Positions 1-10,950 of a stretch of 64,000 bases of DNA are shown piece after piece. The notes below the pieces were generated by a model, which was not told the origin of the DNA, did no database searches, and worked only from the letters and a program-made list of their open reading frames with translations. The number at the start of each line of letters is the position of its first letter. Position 1 is the first letter of the stretch. A program made the translations under genes and the position numbers. This stretch comes from Centrapalus pauciflorus (taxonomy: Eukaryota > Streptophyta > Magnoliopsida > Asterales > Asteraceae): NCBI GenBank assembly GCA_020465985.1, contig JAANYP010003718.1, positions 310,001 through 374,000 of the forward strand, written 5' to 3'.

Positions 1-288
1 TAATAAGTAAACGTTGACATGATCTAGGGTTTCAATTTCTGGTGTTTTGGTTGTTAAATTTTGTTTTTGGTGTCATTTATGTGAAGTCTTATTGTGCAAT
101 TATACGTTTAAGATTTATATATTGAGTGGGTTTAATCAATTATTGAGTTGATTAATGCCTGTAGCACGACAGTAGTAAATACGGAAGTTTATCATTGCCA
201 TGGATCTAAGCACAGTTGCATGAAGGAATACAGGACGCCACCGTCCACCAATTTGGAGTGAAGACTTTATAAGCCACCCTTACACAGA
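1..288. other. Left-edge AT-rich DNA before the LTR element
   Basis: No gene can be supported here. Positions 199-288 read, in one frame with a single internal stop, as a short peptide ending in a HRPPIW-SEDF-like run that loosely resembles the N-terminal arginine/tryptophan region of plant terpene synthases. The resemblance stops where the LTR begins at 289. It is too short to call a pseudogene. The rest looks like intron or intergenic DNA. Confidence 0.4.
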
Positions 289-597
289 TGTAGAAACATT
301 AGTGGTTGCTACAAGGTCTGTCCCTATAATTATCATGTCAGATGAAGCAACTTAGCCTTGTTTGTTAGGCTCTATAAATAAAAGGGAGGAGAGTGAGGTG
401 AGGTGTGAAGGAATTTAGTTAGAATTGGTTAGGCTCTTAGCATTAAGCTTTGAGAGGGCTCCAATCATTCGATTGTGAGAGAGGGTATATCCCTGGAATC
501 ATTTAATTGTACTTCCCATTTCTGTTTTTAGCTTATCAATATCAGTATTTGGTGTTATAATCACTGTTCTCCTAAATTGATTTCATAATGTGCATCA
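289..597 (+). repeat. 5' LTR (about 309 bp)
   Basis: Starts TGTAGAAACATT and ends TGCATCA. From about 370 on, it matches the 3' LTR closely, sharing CTATAAATAAA (a likely TATA box), the run TTTGAGAGGGCTCCAATCAT and the GTTTTTAGCTTATCAATATC stretch. The first 80 bp are more diverged. Confidence 0.75.
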
Positions 598-981
598 TTG
601 GTCCCTGAACTCGATCTACAAACCCTAACCCCTTTTCTCCCTGATAAATTCTTTGGTTTAAAATTAGCGATACAGATCAAATTACAAGAAAATTGATGAG
701 AAAACTCACGATGATGACGACCAGTTGCTTCCTTCTTTCGAGGGTTCTTTTTCGCTTCACGAGTTGGTCCGACCTGCCATCCTCTTCCTCTGTCCTTCGA
801 TTTTGCCATCCTTTTCCACTGTTTTCTGTGTCATTACCGTGCCACAAAAACTCAGTCGACTCAATCTCGTTTGGACCAGAATGAGGATCAGATTCGGCCA
901 TTACAGGCCGATGTAGCAGGCATCAAATCAGCATTGAAAAAGTTGGAGTTGGATTGAATTGAGAATTGCAAATTCCGTAAA

Positions 982-2000
982 GTGATGTTAGGCTTCATGA
1001 AACAGCAAGGTAAGCAATCTCTTTATTCTGGGGATGCTTCGGGCTTTGGCGATTTCTTTTCTGGGGGTGGTGATGATTATGGCGGTGGACCGGTGGTGAT
1101 CAAACTCCTCCAAACCGATATGATAGTCTGCCATTGGCTGTCAAGAAGATCAAATTGCGTGAGTTTTATGGTTTTGATTCTCAAGGTAAGGCCAATCTCT
1201 ACTTTGATATTAACTGTACTCCTCTCCATCTTCGTCTTCGATTGGCTCAGTTGAGCGTGACCGGTGTCGCTCAACATTGGTTTATGGTGGTCACTCAAAT
1301 CCATTGATTGGGAACAATTTAAGATTGAATTATTGCAACGATTTAGTGGATTGGAGATTCAAAATCCGTATTGAACAATTGGCCACCATTCAAAATGGTG
1401 GGTGATTCTATCCATATTATTACATAGCGGTTTTGAGTATCTTCTCTCGTTGGTGCCAAAGTTATCTGAATCGCAGGCTTTGGGTTATTTTGTTGTTGGA
1501 GATGATGTTAAGCGATGAGTGCGTCTTCATCGTCCACAATCGCATTTGGATGTCATGTACCTGGCCAAAGACGTGGAGGCTATGTTGCACCCCTCTCCCA
1601 CGAACGAAGGTATTTTCCGCTTCCGCCATCATCCTTCTGGTGGGCTTCTTGATCATTCCCAGATGGATCGTTTTTCACAAATGGGTCGGTCCAATTCTCG
1701 TGAGCCCAATCCGCCTCCAATTGATCTGAAGACGTCTGTTCTATGCTCTGATTCACAGCGGCACAGCGCTTTGCCGTCAAATCTCTTTCTACCAATCTTT
1801 CGTTGGACAATTCTCATTTGTTACCTCGGGATCGCGGGGTTCGATCCTTGTCTCAATCGGAATGGGAAGAGAGGCGTAAGAAGGGCCTCTGTTTCCCTTT
1901 GGTAACCAGTATGGACCTGCTCACAAATGCCCGGACCCCGGAGGATCATTTGCGTGTTCTTCTCTTAGGAGATGACGCAATTGAAGATAGTCATGGGAAT
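982..2000 (+). pseudogene. Broken Ty3-type gag remnant
   Basis: Gag would form the particle that packages element RNA. Pieces are recognisable in several frames. Around 1150-1310 the frames give KLREFYGFDSQG, YFDINCTP, LRLRLAQLS and GVAQHWF, the usual start of the plant retrotransposon gag domain. Around 1440-1590 come SLVPKLSESQALGY and YLAKDVEAML. At 1850-1980 come SLSQSEWEERRKKGLCF and LRVLLLGDD, which normally flank the CCHC zinc knuckle; the knuckle itself is lost to a frameshift. Several frame changes and stops show that it is not functional. Confidence 0.75.
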
Positions 2001-2131
2001 TTCTGTCGCATTGAAGAGCTGGGGGTTTCTTATTCCCTTCTGGCAGCTACCCAGATCACTATTCTGTAATTTCAGCTGCACCTTTTAATTGCAAGTCTCG
2101 AGGTCAAGACTTTTGTCGCAGGCGAGAGTAA

Positions 2132-2438
2132 TGATAGAAACATGCCAATTAATTCTAGAAGGGGTAAAATAGGGAAATTACTAGTAGTTCATTAGTAAGG
2201 AGATCTATAAATAAAGGGGAGGAGAGTGATGTGAGGTGTGAAGGAATTTAGTTAGAATTAATAGGCTCTTAGCAATTTAGCATTAAGCTTTGAGAGGGCT
2301 CCAATCATTCGATTGTGAGAGAGGGTATATCCCTGGAACCATTTAATTGTACTTCTCATTTCTGTTTTTAGCTTATCAATATCAGTATTTGGTGTTATAA
2401 TTCCATGTTCTCCTAAATGGATTTCATAAACTGCATCA
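2132..2438 (+). repeat. 3' LTR (about 307 bp)
   Basis: Starts TGATAGAAACATGCC just after the purine-rich stretch GGCGAGAGTAA and ends CTGCATCA. It pairs with the LTR at 289-597. Differences include small indels near 2265-2285, so insertion was not recent. Confidence 0.75.
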
Positions 2439-3646
2439 AACAATGAGTGTCGAATTTTAACATGTGCAAACATTATGGACAAGTGTGATTGTGAATGGCA
2501 TATAAAAGCCCCTTTGTGTCATTTTACTCTATGTAAGTGTCCTTGGTGGAATCTAAAGATTTTGATAAAGTGGATTCAAATTATAGAGTATATGCTATAT
2601 TCTTATAATTAATGGAAACATTGCTATTGGTTGATGAATCTGTTATATTATGGTCCAAGTATTAACTTCTAGAATGCAAAATCTCTACTTCTTCCAAATT
2701 AAGGATCCTAGCATGTGGCTTTAGATTGCTGTTAAAAAGTCTGATGATCATGTTATAAGAGCGAATACAAGATATCATTAGGAGAAAGCTTTGTAGGAGT
2801 GGGAAGATGTTGCCTAGAGAGATGCAAATAGACATTAATGCCTACTGTCGCCCTCTTCTACAAGTAAGATCGTAAAGCTTATTTTTAAGATTGCAACTAG
2901 ACTTTTAACGCATAGTTTGGGTGTATCAGCCTTTCACTTGAACTGCTCAATTAAATATAAAGTTCCACAGAAAAGTGGAGCGCTGCTTTTGTTCTCCCGG
3001 TGGCATGCAATTGAGGGGGGATGATTGGAATATGTGATTGAGATCAGATATAGGCTGTCAAGTGAACAGCATAGGTACAATGGACAGACAAGTCCTATCC
3101 GGGGAGATTTATTGAACATTCAAGACAAATTCAACTATAATCAACTATATGCATTTTGGAAAGTTGCCTCATTTAGCAATAACATTAGTTAAAAAAAATA
3201 TTGGTTACGTGAATATGTCAGCGATGACTTGCCTAAAATTAGTTCATATGCTCTGGCTGGATGTCTCTAGGACAAAAGTAAGATATTGGTCACTGTACTT
3301 TTATGAAGAACAAAGAAATAATGTGAAGATTGAGACACAACTTGAACTATCCAGAGGTAAATTTTATTTTCTAGTCTTTAATCTTAGCAGTTCATGTTTA
3401 TCTACCATTTAATCTATTGTCATTTGGGGTGGGGCTTAAAAACCTCCCTATGAAAACTTCTTAGCCTTGTGCCTGCTGCTCTGGAATGCAAAAAAAAAAA
3501 AAGTTAAATGTTCCTTGATATGTTTTAATAAAAGGTAAAAACAATATATGTTATTTGAGATCTAGGTATCAAAAGGTTGTAACTAATAACCTTAAATCTA
3601 GTAAAATATACAACATTTTGATGTTACAACGTGTTAACTCATGAGT
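2439..3646. other. Non-coding stretch with a possible transposase scrap
   Basis: No intact gene is seen. Around 2440-2560 one plus frame gives CANIMDKCDCEWHIKAP, which loosely resembles the cysteine-rich N-terminal domain of MULE transposases (C...CEWRI). It is too short and interrupted for a firm call. The rest is AT-rich. Candidate first exons of the downstream DeSI-like gene were looked for here and not found. Confidence 0.4.
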
Positions 3647-4400
3647 TAGGGGGGTGTTTGGATTTGAGTTTCGAAAAGTGTTGCAGCGTTTTGAAAACTA
3701 ATAATCATATAATGGCAATTACAAAAAGTGTTGTTGGGAGTTTAGTGTTTAACTTAGCTTATGGTGTTTAGCTTAACTTATGTTGTTTGCTATAATAATT
3801 ATAAGATAATCAGTCTTTAATTGTTTAAATTTGTGTTTTAAACTTGTAAATACCAAATAGGATATTAAAAATGAATTATTCTAAATTGATATGTATCGTT
3901 ATCGTATTATATAGTATTCTTATCTATAATTTTTTTATTGATAAACATATTATAACTATTATAACTATAATTCCATCAAATAATTTTTGCTAATATAATA
4001 ATTTATAATTCCATCAAATAAAATATATACAATTCAACAAAATTGCTTGCTAGGTAATTTGATTAAAAAATATATAAGTAGAATTGGCATTGAAGTTTTT
4101 CTTTATTTAGTATTACAATTTTACATATTGGATAATTTTGAATTGAAAATGTCAAATTGTATAGGATTGGTATTTGGCTACTTGGCTACTTTCTCTTTCG
4201 ATCTTCTCAAACTGCACACACCCAACAAATTACCCCATTCTTTCTCTTTTCACTCAAGACCAATTTGGTAATGTGATAGGATATCTTAATTGCGTTTCAG
4301 ACTTTCAGCCATTGCTCCTTTTCTTGGCAGTTGCAAAATTGCTGCAAATTATAAATCAAACTCAAATCAGTGATTGTTAAAAAGTACAATCCAAACACTA
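3647..4400. mobile_element. Non-autonomous TIR element 1 of three abutting elements
   Basis: The left end reads TAGGGGGGTGTTTGGATTTG. The right end, ACAATCCAAACACTA, is its inverted match (GTGTTTGGATTGT), giving terminal inverted repeats around GTGTTTGGATT. The interior is AT-rich with no coding capacity. The right end coincides with the start of the next element. Confidence 0.55.
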
Positions 4401-4692
4401 AGGTGGTGTTTGGTTTGTAGATGTTTTTTCTTGGGATTTGCATTCTGTCAAAGGATTTACATTATGCAGTATTTTCATTTATCAGGATTTTGTCAAAGAA
4501 TCTACATTATCTTTTAGGAAAAAATTGTTAATCTAAAAAATGCAAAGTAACTGGGATTTGATATCCTACGGGGAGGCTGGGTTTTTGACAAACAAAGAAT
4601 AATGGATTTAAGAAATCCTGAGATTTTATATCCTTATTAAATGCAAATCCCAGTGAATCCCAGGAAATCCACGAACCAAACGCCCCCTTAGG
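4399..4692. mobile_element. Non-autonomous TIR element 2 (about 290 bp)
   Basis: Left end TAAGGTGGTGTTTGGTTTGTAGAT; right end is the inverse of CCTAAGGGGGCGTTTGGTTCGTGGAT, so the terminal repeats match over about 22 bp with four mismatches. Subterminal copies of GGGATTTGCATT and its inverse (AAATGCAAATCCC) extend the pairing. TAA and TTA at the ends would suit a Tourist/Harbinger-type element, but the duplication is not clean. Confidence 0.65.
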
Positions 4693-5796
4693 TGTTGTTC
4701 TTTTACATAATGATAAGTGACTGAAAACTGATTGCAAGACTAATTGATAAGTGATGGTCCTGATTAATGAATATTGAATAGATAAAGAGTGTTCTTTTTA
4801 TACCAGAACGCAAAAGATACAAATTTTGATCAATTTCAAAATCAAATAACACATTGATTCCACAACTTACCATAAATTGATTCCACAACAAAATCACCCT
4901 CCATATCTATTCCATAAATTTCAAATACAAATAACACAAAATTGAGTCCACAACAAAATTAGAGAGGACAACAAACGGTGTTGCATCTCGATGTCAATTT
5001 GGTGCAGGAATTCGAAAATAAATTGATCACAACCCTTCGATATTATAGGAACAAATCTGGTTGAAATCTTCTATGATTTGGTAGAAACAAAACCTGAAAC
5101 TAACCTGGTTAGAAATTATCGATCACAACCCTTTGACTTCTTAGAAACAAAATCAGAAGCAAATAACCCTTCGATTTGGTAGAAAGAAACCTGGTTGGAA
5201 CATTATCAGAAACAAAATAATTGAAGATGATGAACAAATCTGGGAGACAGCAGATGTGGCGAAGGAAGGGCTCCGTGGAGTGGAGAAGTGAGAAGTGACG
5301 ACTGAGGCATGAGAGATGGTGGGGGACAGGGGGATGGAACAACGAAGACGATAATCGACTATGGCGCTGGGAGGGAGGCGGCAGCAGCGAGAATGGAAGG
5401 GTACATGAAGACAGAACAGAGGGGGCGGGATGTGGAGAGAGAGAGAGAGAGAGAGAGATAAGAGAGGTGGGACAATTCGGTGGCCGGAGAAGAGAGGGAG
5501 ACGGATCAGCGGCCGGTGGTGGGGGTGGACCGTGGTGACGGTAGGGTTTGGACACTGCAGGAGGTGGGGACTGGGTGTCTGTGGAGGGGAGGGGAGGGGA
5601 GGGGGCGCGTATTGTTTTTAACTTAGAATAAGTGCTAATAAGTAAGGGATTGGTAAGTCACCAAATAAGTGTTCAGTAAGTAAAATTTACCACTTATTAC
5701 TTATGCAAAAGAAACACGCTTATTGTCCAATATCAGTTACCAAATATGCGATATAGTGTGATAAGTACTTATTAGCCGTGAAAGAACATCCCCCTA
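4690..5796. mobile_element. Non-autonomous TIR element 3 (about 1.1 kb)
   Basis: Left end GGTGTTGTTCTTTTACATAATGATAAGTGA and right end (inverse) TAGGGGGATGTTCTTTCACGGCTAATAAGT pair as terminal repeats with shared ATAAGT subterminal motifs. The middle (5200-5610) is unusually purine-rich for this window, with a (GA)n run at about 5432-5459. The long proline-rich minus-strand reading frame there is a by-product of that composition. Confidence 0.5.
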
Positions 5797-6324
5797 CTCT
5801 CACTTATATGCGCTTGTGAAACACAATAAGCTAGTAATCTAACCTCAATGTAACCAAACATCACCTTCATATAGGCCCCCTACAGTGATGTGAAATGTAA
5901 ACCATAATACAAATTGATGGCAAAATAGAAAATATGTTAGGTTCAACTTCTAAAATAATTTGACAAGAGTAACCACGAAAAAGGTCATTGTTGTGCTTGA
6001 CTTATAACCCATGTTGAAAAATATATAATTAGCAATGTTTGACAATAGTGATTAGGGATAGAGACAAGATTTGATAGATGTTTAACTACAATGTTATCTC
6101 AAAACCTTTTGACTTAATGCTCATTCATATAAATATATGGTTTTCTTACACCACTTAGATGTATAAGTTGGTTTTTGTTATTGTATTATTGCAAATATTG
6201 TATACTATTTCTTCATATCAAGTATAAAAGCTCTAATTGGACCATTCAATAGGTCTTGTAGTTTGTCCACTATAATGTCTCGTGGTATGTTGTGCTTTGT
6301 TTTCTGACTTTTATGTTCTGACAG
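5797..6324. other. AT-rich DNA, probably intron upstream of the DeSI-like exon
   Basis: No coding exon is recognisable. It ends in the acceptor TTCTGACAG that opens the DeSI-like exon at 6325, so at least its right part must be intron. Confidence 0.5.
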
Positions 6325-7691
6325 GTTTATGGAGAGGATGAATGGTCCTTTGGATTCTGTGAGCAAGGCACTGGAGTTTTTAGTTGCCCTGCCAGAAAAA
6401 ACCCAATGTATACATATCGTGAATGCATTGTCCTTGGGAAAACAAGTTTATCAAAATCTAAGGTCAACCAGATCCTGAGAGAACTTAGCAGAGAGTGGCC
6501 TGGAAACTGTTATGACTTGCTGTCAAGAAACTGTAACCACTTTTGCAACGAGTTCTGTGAAAGACTCGGTGTCCCTAAACTTCCAGGTTGGTTTATCGCT
6601 TGCTTGAAAGCATGTTCCATCTTTATTGTTTTTCTGGAATGCCACATGCATTATCAGAAGGATTTAAGCTCGGGTGTTTCAATGTTCCAAACCAGAATCT
6701 TTTTCTGTGCTTTTATCTTCTCCATTTTTCTGGGATGGATACCATTAATTTAGTTGGTAGTGGAAAGCATGCATCCAGTTTGTCATTTTCATAGACCACT
6801 CACTATCCGTTGGATGTATTTGTAGTGCTTTTCAATGTGTTTATAGATGATTTAGTAAATGTCAGGTGGGTTACAGATAGGCTGCTTCTGATTATTGTTG
6901 CATATATTTCTTTAGAAATTAGAATGGGAAAAACCTTAGATGGGGATCTCGGAGCATCTTGCACTTATAACCATGCTCAAACTATGTTGCAGGTTGGGTG
7001 AACAGGTTTGCTAATGCTGGTGACACTGCTGTAGAAATAGCAGAAAGCACAGCTGTTCGGGTGAGCATCAGTTCTTTACTGTATTTACTTTATCGTGTGT
7101 GTTTCTATGTTATGGTATCGGGGCTATAGGTAGCAAAATGGGCTGGTCGAATGTATCATTATGAGTTGGTTGCTTTTCCAACACCATTTTTATCCATTTG
7201 TTTTAGGGATCTCATAAATATTCAATATGTAATTGTAATACCATCATAAATTAGCTTCAAATTTCTTTATAAAAACAATTTAGAAGGTTGTGAACATTTG
7301 TGTATATTTCGTTGGCCCTTAGCTAATTTTGTAAATGCGTTGAAAATTTTCAGCTATCAATCCAAACTTTCTGACCTAACTCAATTTCCTGCTTTTCCCC
7401 AAACAAATATAGTTCAGACAAGCTAAAACAGAGATTGTGACAGCTAGCAAAGTGGCATATCGATTTCTTGCCGGCATTGCTTCAAATAATACCACCCCAG
7501 CATCTCCAGATTCCCCTGGCGGTGTGAACAGAAACATCCCAAAATTTCAACAACCTGCGTGGTTTAAAAACCTTGTGGCTGCTGGAGCAAAACCATCCAC
7601 CAGTAATACACTTGAAAATGGAGACGAGGAAGTTGAGAAACCACAACAGCAAAGGCAAGAGTCCGAAGTAGCATCCCTGCGGTCAACATGA
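6325..7691 (+). CDS. DeSI-like (PPPDE) isopeptidase, 5' part missing
   Basis: PPPDE proteins are papain-like cysteine isopeptidases; animal DeSI members remove SUMO, and the plant members are poorly characterised. Exons: 6325-6586, 6993-7060 and 7413-7691, with phase-consistent GT-AG junctions and a TGA stop. The protein part starts VYGEDEWSFGFCEQGTGVFS and continues through NQILRELSREWPG to the NCNHFC motif, whose first cysteine is the expected nucleophile. GWVNRFANAGDTAVEIAE and a low-complexity tail follow. The order and wording match plant At4g17486-type proteins. The catalytic histidine (the FHSA segment of the family) should lie in an earlier exon. I could not find that exon, or a start codon, between 1 and 6324; it is probably outside the window, beyond the LTR element and the three TIR elements. 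The gene runs convergently with the gene at 8340-8987. Confidence 0.9.
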
Positions 7692-8339
7692 GATGTAGAA
7701 CATTTGTTGTTGCTTTGTGTACTAGTTTTATAGACCACCCTTTGTTTTTTCGTTTATGATGGATGGATATGTAATTCTTTTTCGTTTTTATTTTCTTTTT
7801 TTCCTTTCATGCACAAAGCTTGTTTGAAGCAATCGCAGTGTATTTTGTCATTCACTTCTCTCCTACCTTTATATAACCAGAACTCTTATCCCAGTTTATC
7901 AAATGCATACATATCCCTGAACTGGGCTGCATTTGCACTTGTGTTTAGACCTGATGATAAACCAATACTTGTGCTCTGGTTTAAGCTGAGTAGTTTTGAA
8001 TTGAGATTGATCTCTGTGTTCAAAAGTTGGACATAGATGGTTTGTTTTGGTACTTGTGCTCTAATGTAACTTGTATAAATAATGCTTCTATCTCGTACTC
8101 CATGGTAAAGTGACCTTAGAGTTTAATGACAACCTGTATTAAAAAATTTACAAAGTAACAATACTGAATAACTATCACGTCGCTATTTCATATTTATTCA
8201 TGAGGGAACACTCCAGTACCAGTATTTGACTTCATTAGGGAACAAGGATCGAAAGACACACATACGCACCCAAATACAGAATGATTCACCAGAATGTTAA
8301 TAAAAACACACAACACAAAACACTTGAAGCAATCGGTAT
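7692..8339. other. Shared 3' region of two convergent genes
   Basis: Holds the 3' UTR of the DeSI-like gene (T-rich after the stop) and that of the minus-strand gene ending at 8340. No other coding signal is seen. Confidence 0.5.
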
Positions 8340-8987
8340 TCACCCTCTCAGCATTCTATTAAAAACGAAGGCATTGACACCATCATCTGCAATCTGGAGC
8401 GAAGAAATAGCCTGTGCAGCCATTAATGCGGCCTCTGAGACCTCCGCAGCTTCCCAGTCTCGCTCCACAACATACGGTGCCTGAACATCACTCGAGAAAT
8501 ACCCACCATCACTCAACCCGTACCCGTTCCATTGGTATCTGGGTCCTCCACAACCATCAGAAACCCACCCCATATCTCCATTTGGACTCCCAGGAAGTTG
8601 CTGAGGGTGAGGAATGAAAGCCGCTGCCTTTCTAGCATGGCCATCACCAACAAAGATGTCAAAGTTATTGGTGCAGCATCCCCATGGATACCATTCCTCA
8701 TCCTTGCGCATCATGGCTTGAACACATGACTTGTCTGACTCTTCGCCAATTAGGACTTGCAAAGCAACAGCCTCAGCTATCGCAGCACACTCGTCATCCA
8801 GCCTCTGTTGCTCTTCTTTCTTCTTCTGGTTCTTCTTCTCCAGCTCGGAAATAATAGCTGCTGACGCCGCAAGAGCTTTCTCCAATCGCCGTTTTTTCTT
8901 CTCAGCCTGTTTGATGCGATCCAGCTCGTCCTTCACTTGTTTCTTCTTAACTTTTCTCACACCAGATGGTGCTTTACCACACTCCAT
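8340..8987 (-). CDS. Plant protein of unknown function with lysine-rich coiled coil
   Basis: An open frame of 215 codons in one exon, starting MECGKAPSG. Residues 10-75 are rich in K, E and A in a heptad-like pattern and should form a basic coiled coil; KKKQVKDELDRIKQAEKKKR could also act as a nuclear import signal. A conserved-looking middle part (EEWYPWGCC, FDIFVGDGHARKAAAF) is followed by a Gly/Tyr/Trp-rich stretch and an acidic-helical end (DWEAAEVSEAALMAAQAISS). I recognise no catalytic motif and no named family. Coding reality is supported by the length of the frame, its composition unlike the AT-rich surroundings, and a plausible leader exon near 10244-10375. Function is unknown. Confidence 0.75.
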   Translation of the reverse strand: MECGKAPSGVRKVKKKQVKDELDRIKQAEKKKRRLEKALAASAAIISELEKKNQKKKEEQQRLDDECAAIAEAVALQVLIGEESDKSCVQAMMRKDEEWYPWGCCTNNFDIFVGDGHARKAAAFIPHPQQLPGSPNGDMGWVSDGCGGPRYQWNGYGLSDGGYFSSDVQAPYVVERDWEAAEVSEAALMAAQAISSLQIADDGVNAFVFNRMLRG

Positions 8988-10375
8988 AATCTTAATTCTA
9001 TATAGAAACTAACTCTTTTTTTTAATTATACAAATCTAAATTCTCTCTCTAAAAAGTATGAACCATCACTATGATTGTTGTTAATTTTCTTCTTTCTCTT
9101 TCTATCTACTACTAGGCACTTAACTTCTTTGCTGCCCCTACTACACCCACTCTGGTCTAAATGAATACCTCATTTTACGAACAATACATTCCCAAACGGA
9201 TAGAACCGGGGATAGAGTAAGAAAATATTGAGCACCCATTAAACCACCCCTCGGCACCATTCTTTCTTAATTTCCCAGTCTTTGTGTAGCACGACTCAAA
9301 TAAATAAGTAATCGAATAACAGATCTTAACCTTGTTCAAACTCACATGGCAAAGCCACCTGAAAAATCAAATAAACACCTTCAAGGATGGGAAATAACAA
9401 CATTTTACACAAACAAACATACAATTGACTAAGTGGTAGATGTGTAGTTCAAAAGTACATTGATATGGCATCCAGTAAATTGTAAGCTTGTAGGTGTCCG
9501 GATGTGCGATTTATTTTCATTATTTCAACTTGAAGTTGCAATAGCCTGTTTAGGTTTGAGTATAGGCGATTATAACATTGGTTTTCTGAGTACTTGGAGT
9601 TCAAATAATAACCAAGTAATAACTTGTGGTAATGGCTAATGACATAAACATAGAAAGTGTTTGTCAATAAAAATGTGCAAAAATTAACTGATTCAAATTG
9701 CGATCATAAGTTCACGTCCAGTACAATCACCAATTTGAATCTCAAATGGGACAAGTAACAACAATTTGTAGATCCAAGCTTCAATAACAGTCTTCAAGAA
9801 CAGCAAACAATCAGTTAAATCTTTCATGCGATTTCCAAAAGGCTACTATAGCTAAAAGAATTGTGGGGTCTATTAATTGGGAAAACCCGTACTACGTAAA
9901 ATATTTTGCAGTTATCAGACCTCAAACACCTTGATAAATATAACTAGGGATTGTTTATTGACCTAATAAAAAAAATTAGGGTTATTCACCGATTACTAGA
10001 ATTCCAATGAATTATTACTGAATATACAAACAGTAATCAAACAAAACGAATCAAACGGAAGACCCGTGAAATCTAAGCAACTACTCAACCAAACTCTAAA
10101 TTGCAAAACCCCCAACTAAATAAATCAGAATCAAGACAAACCCCAATTGCAAAAGTATGAGCTTCGAATCGAAACCGACATGATCTGATAAAAAGGACAC
10201 AACATAAATGAAACAAACAAAGAAATGAAAAAGGAAATCAAACCTTGTGAGAAGAAATCTAAACGGGGTTTGTGATAGTTGTTGGTAGTTGGATCTGAAG
10301 ATGAAACCAAAGAAAGAGAAAGAAAGAAAGGGGAAGGTAGATGATGATATAAACACGATCACATGATGGGGAGAT
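8988..10375 (-). other. Probable 5' UTR and leader intron of the 8340-8987 gene
   Basis: Read on the minus strand, 10340-10244 is a CT-rich leader (CTTTCTTTCTTTCTCTTTC) that ends CACAAG followed by GTTTGA, a credible splice donor. A long T-rich intron would then reach the ATG at 8987. No competing coding exon is seen. This is inferred from composition only. Confidence 0.4.
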
Positions 10376-10629
10376 GGAGAAATTGGAGATGAGAAGGGTA
10401 AAATGGGTAATTGGGTTTGTAGATTAGAGAGGGCAACACAAGCGTTAAGATCACGTCGTTTAAAAGTGGGGATCAGAACAACAACACAGGCACATCCGTT
10501 CCGTTAGATGGATTGGGTGTCTGTGACCGTTGGATTGAGTACATCGAACGGCTCTCACTCATCTCATTGCAAATTCGTGACATGCTAAAGTCAACTTGTA
10601 AAAACATCTATATTCTTTTCCTTGGTTTA

Positions 10630-10950
10630 TTTCGCTTTCAAACTTTTAGAATTTTTTTAATTTGTCATTAAACTATTTTCCGTTCCGATTTAATCACTAA
10701 ACTATTTTTTATACATATTTAGCCACTACACTTTACTTTTACCAATTTACCATTGAAAATTGTCCCAACTTGGCCAATAAACTATCGTATTTTTGTATCG
10801 ATTTAACCATTAGTTTTATTCATTTTTTTTTTCAAAATAGAACATTAAAATGAAAGTTTAGTGGTTAAATCAAGACATATGATAGTTTTGTGGCTAAATG
10901 GGACAACTCTGAAAGTTGGATGGTTAAAATGTTACTTAAGCCTTTATTTT
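10630..10950. mobile_element. Short foldback (MITE-like) element
   Basis: The left half (ATTTAATCACTAAACTAT, AATTTACCATTGAAAA, ATTTAACCATTAG) is answered on the right by inverse motifs (TTTAGTGGTTAAATCA, GATAGTTTTGTGGCTAAAT, GATGGTTAAAATG). The arms pair imperfectly, as in decayed Mutator-like MITEs. There is no coding capacity and the ends are not sharply defined. Confidence 0.4.

Larger units (their letters stand above)
289..2438 (+). mobile_element. Non-autonomous Ty3-type LTR retrotransposon, gag only
   Basis: Two directly repeated LTRs (289-597 and 2132-2438) bracket about 1.5 kb that holds only a broken gag. The 5' LTR is followed at 599 by TGGTCCCTGAACTCGAT, which looks like a decayed initiator-Met tRNA primer-binding site (usual form TGGTATCAGAGC). 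No protease, reverse transcriptase, RNase H or integrase is present, so the element could only have moved using enzymes from a full-length relative. The bases beside the LTRs (acaga, aacaa) do not match, so no clean target duplication remains. Confidence 0.8.

Noticed and set aside
5109..5555. 148-codon Pro/Ser-rich minus-strand frame
   Set aside because: Lies inside a TIR element and follows from its purine-rich strand; no domain or conserved motif.
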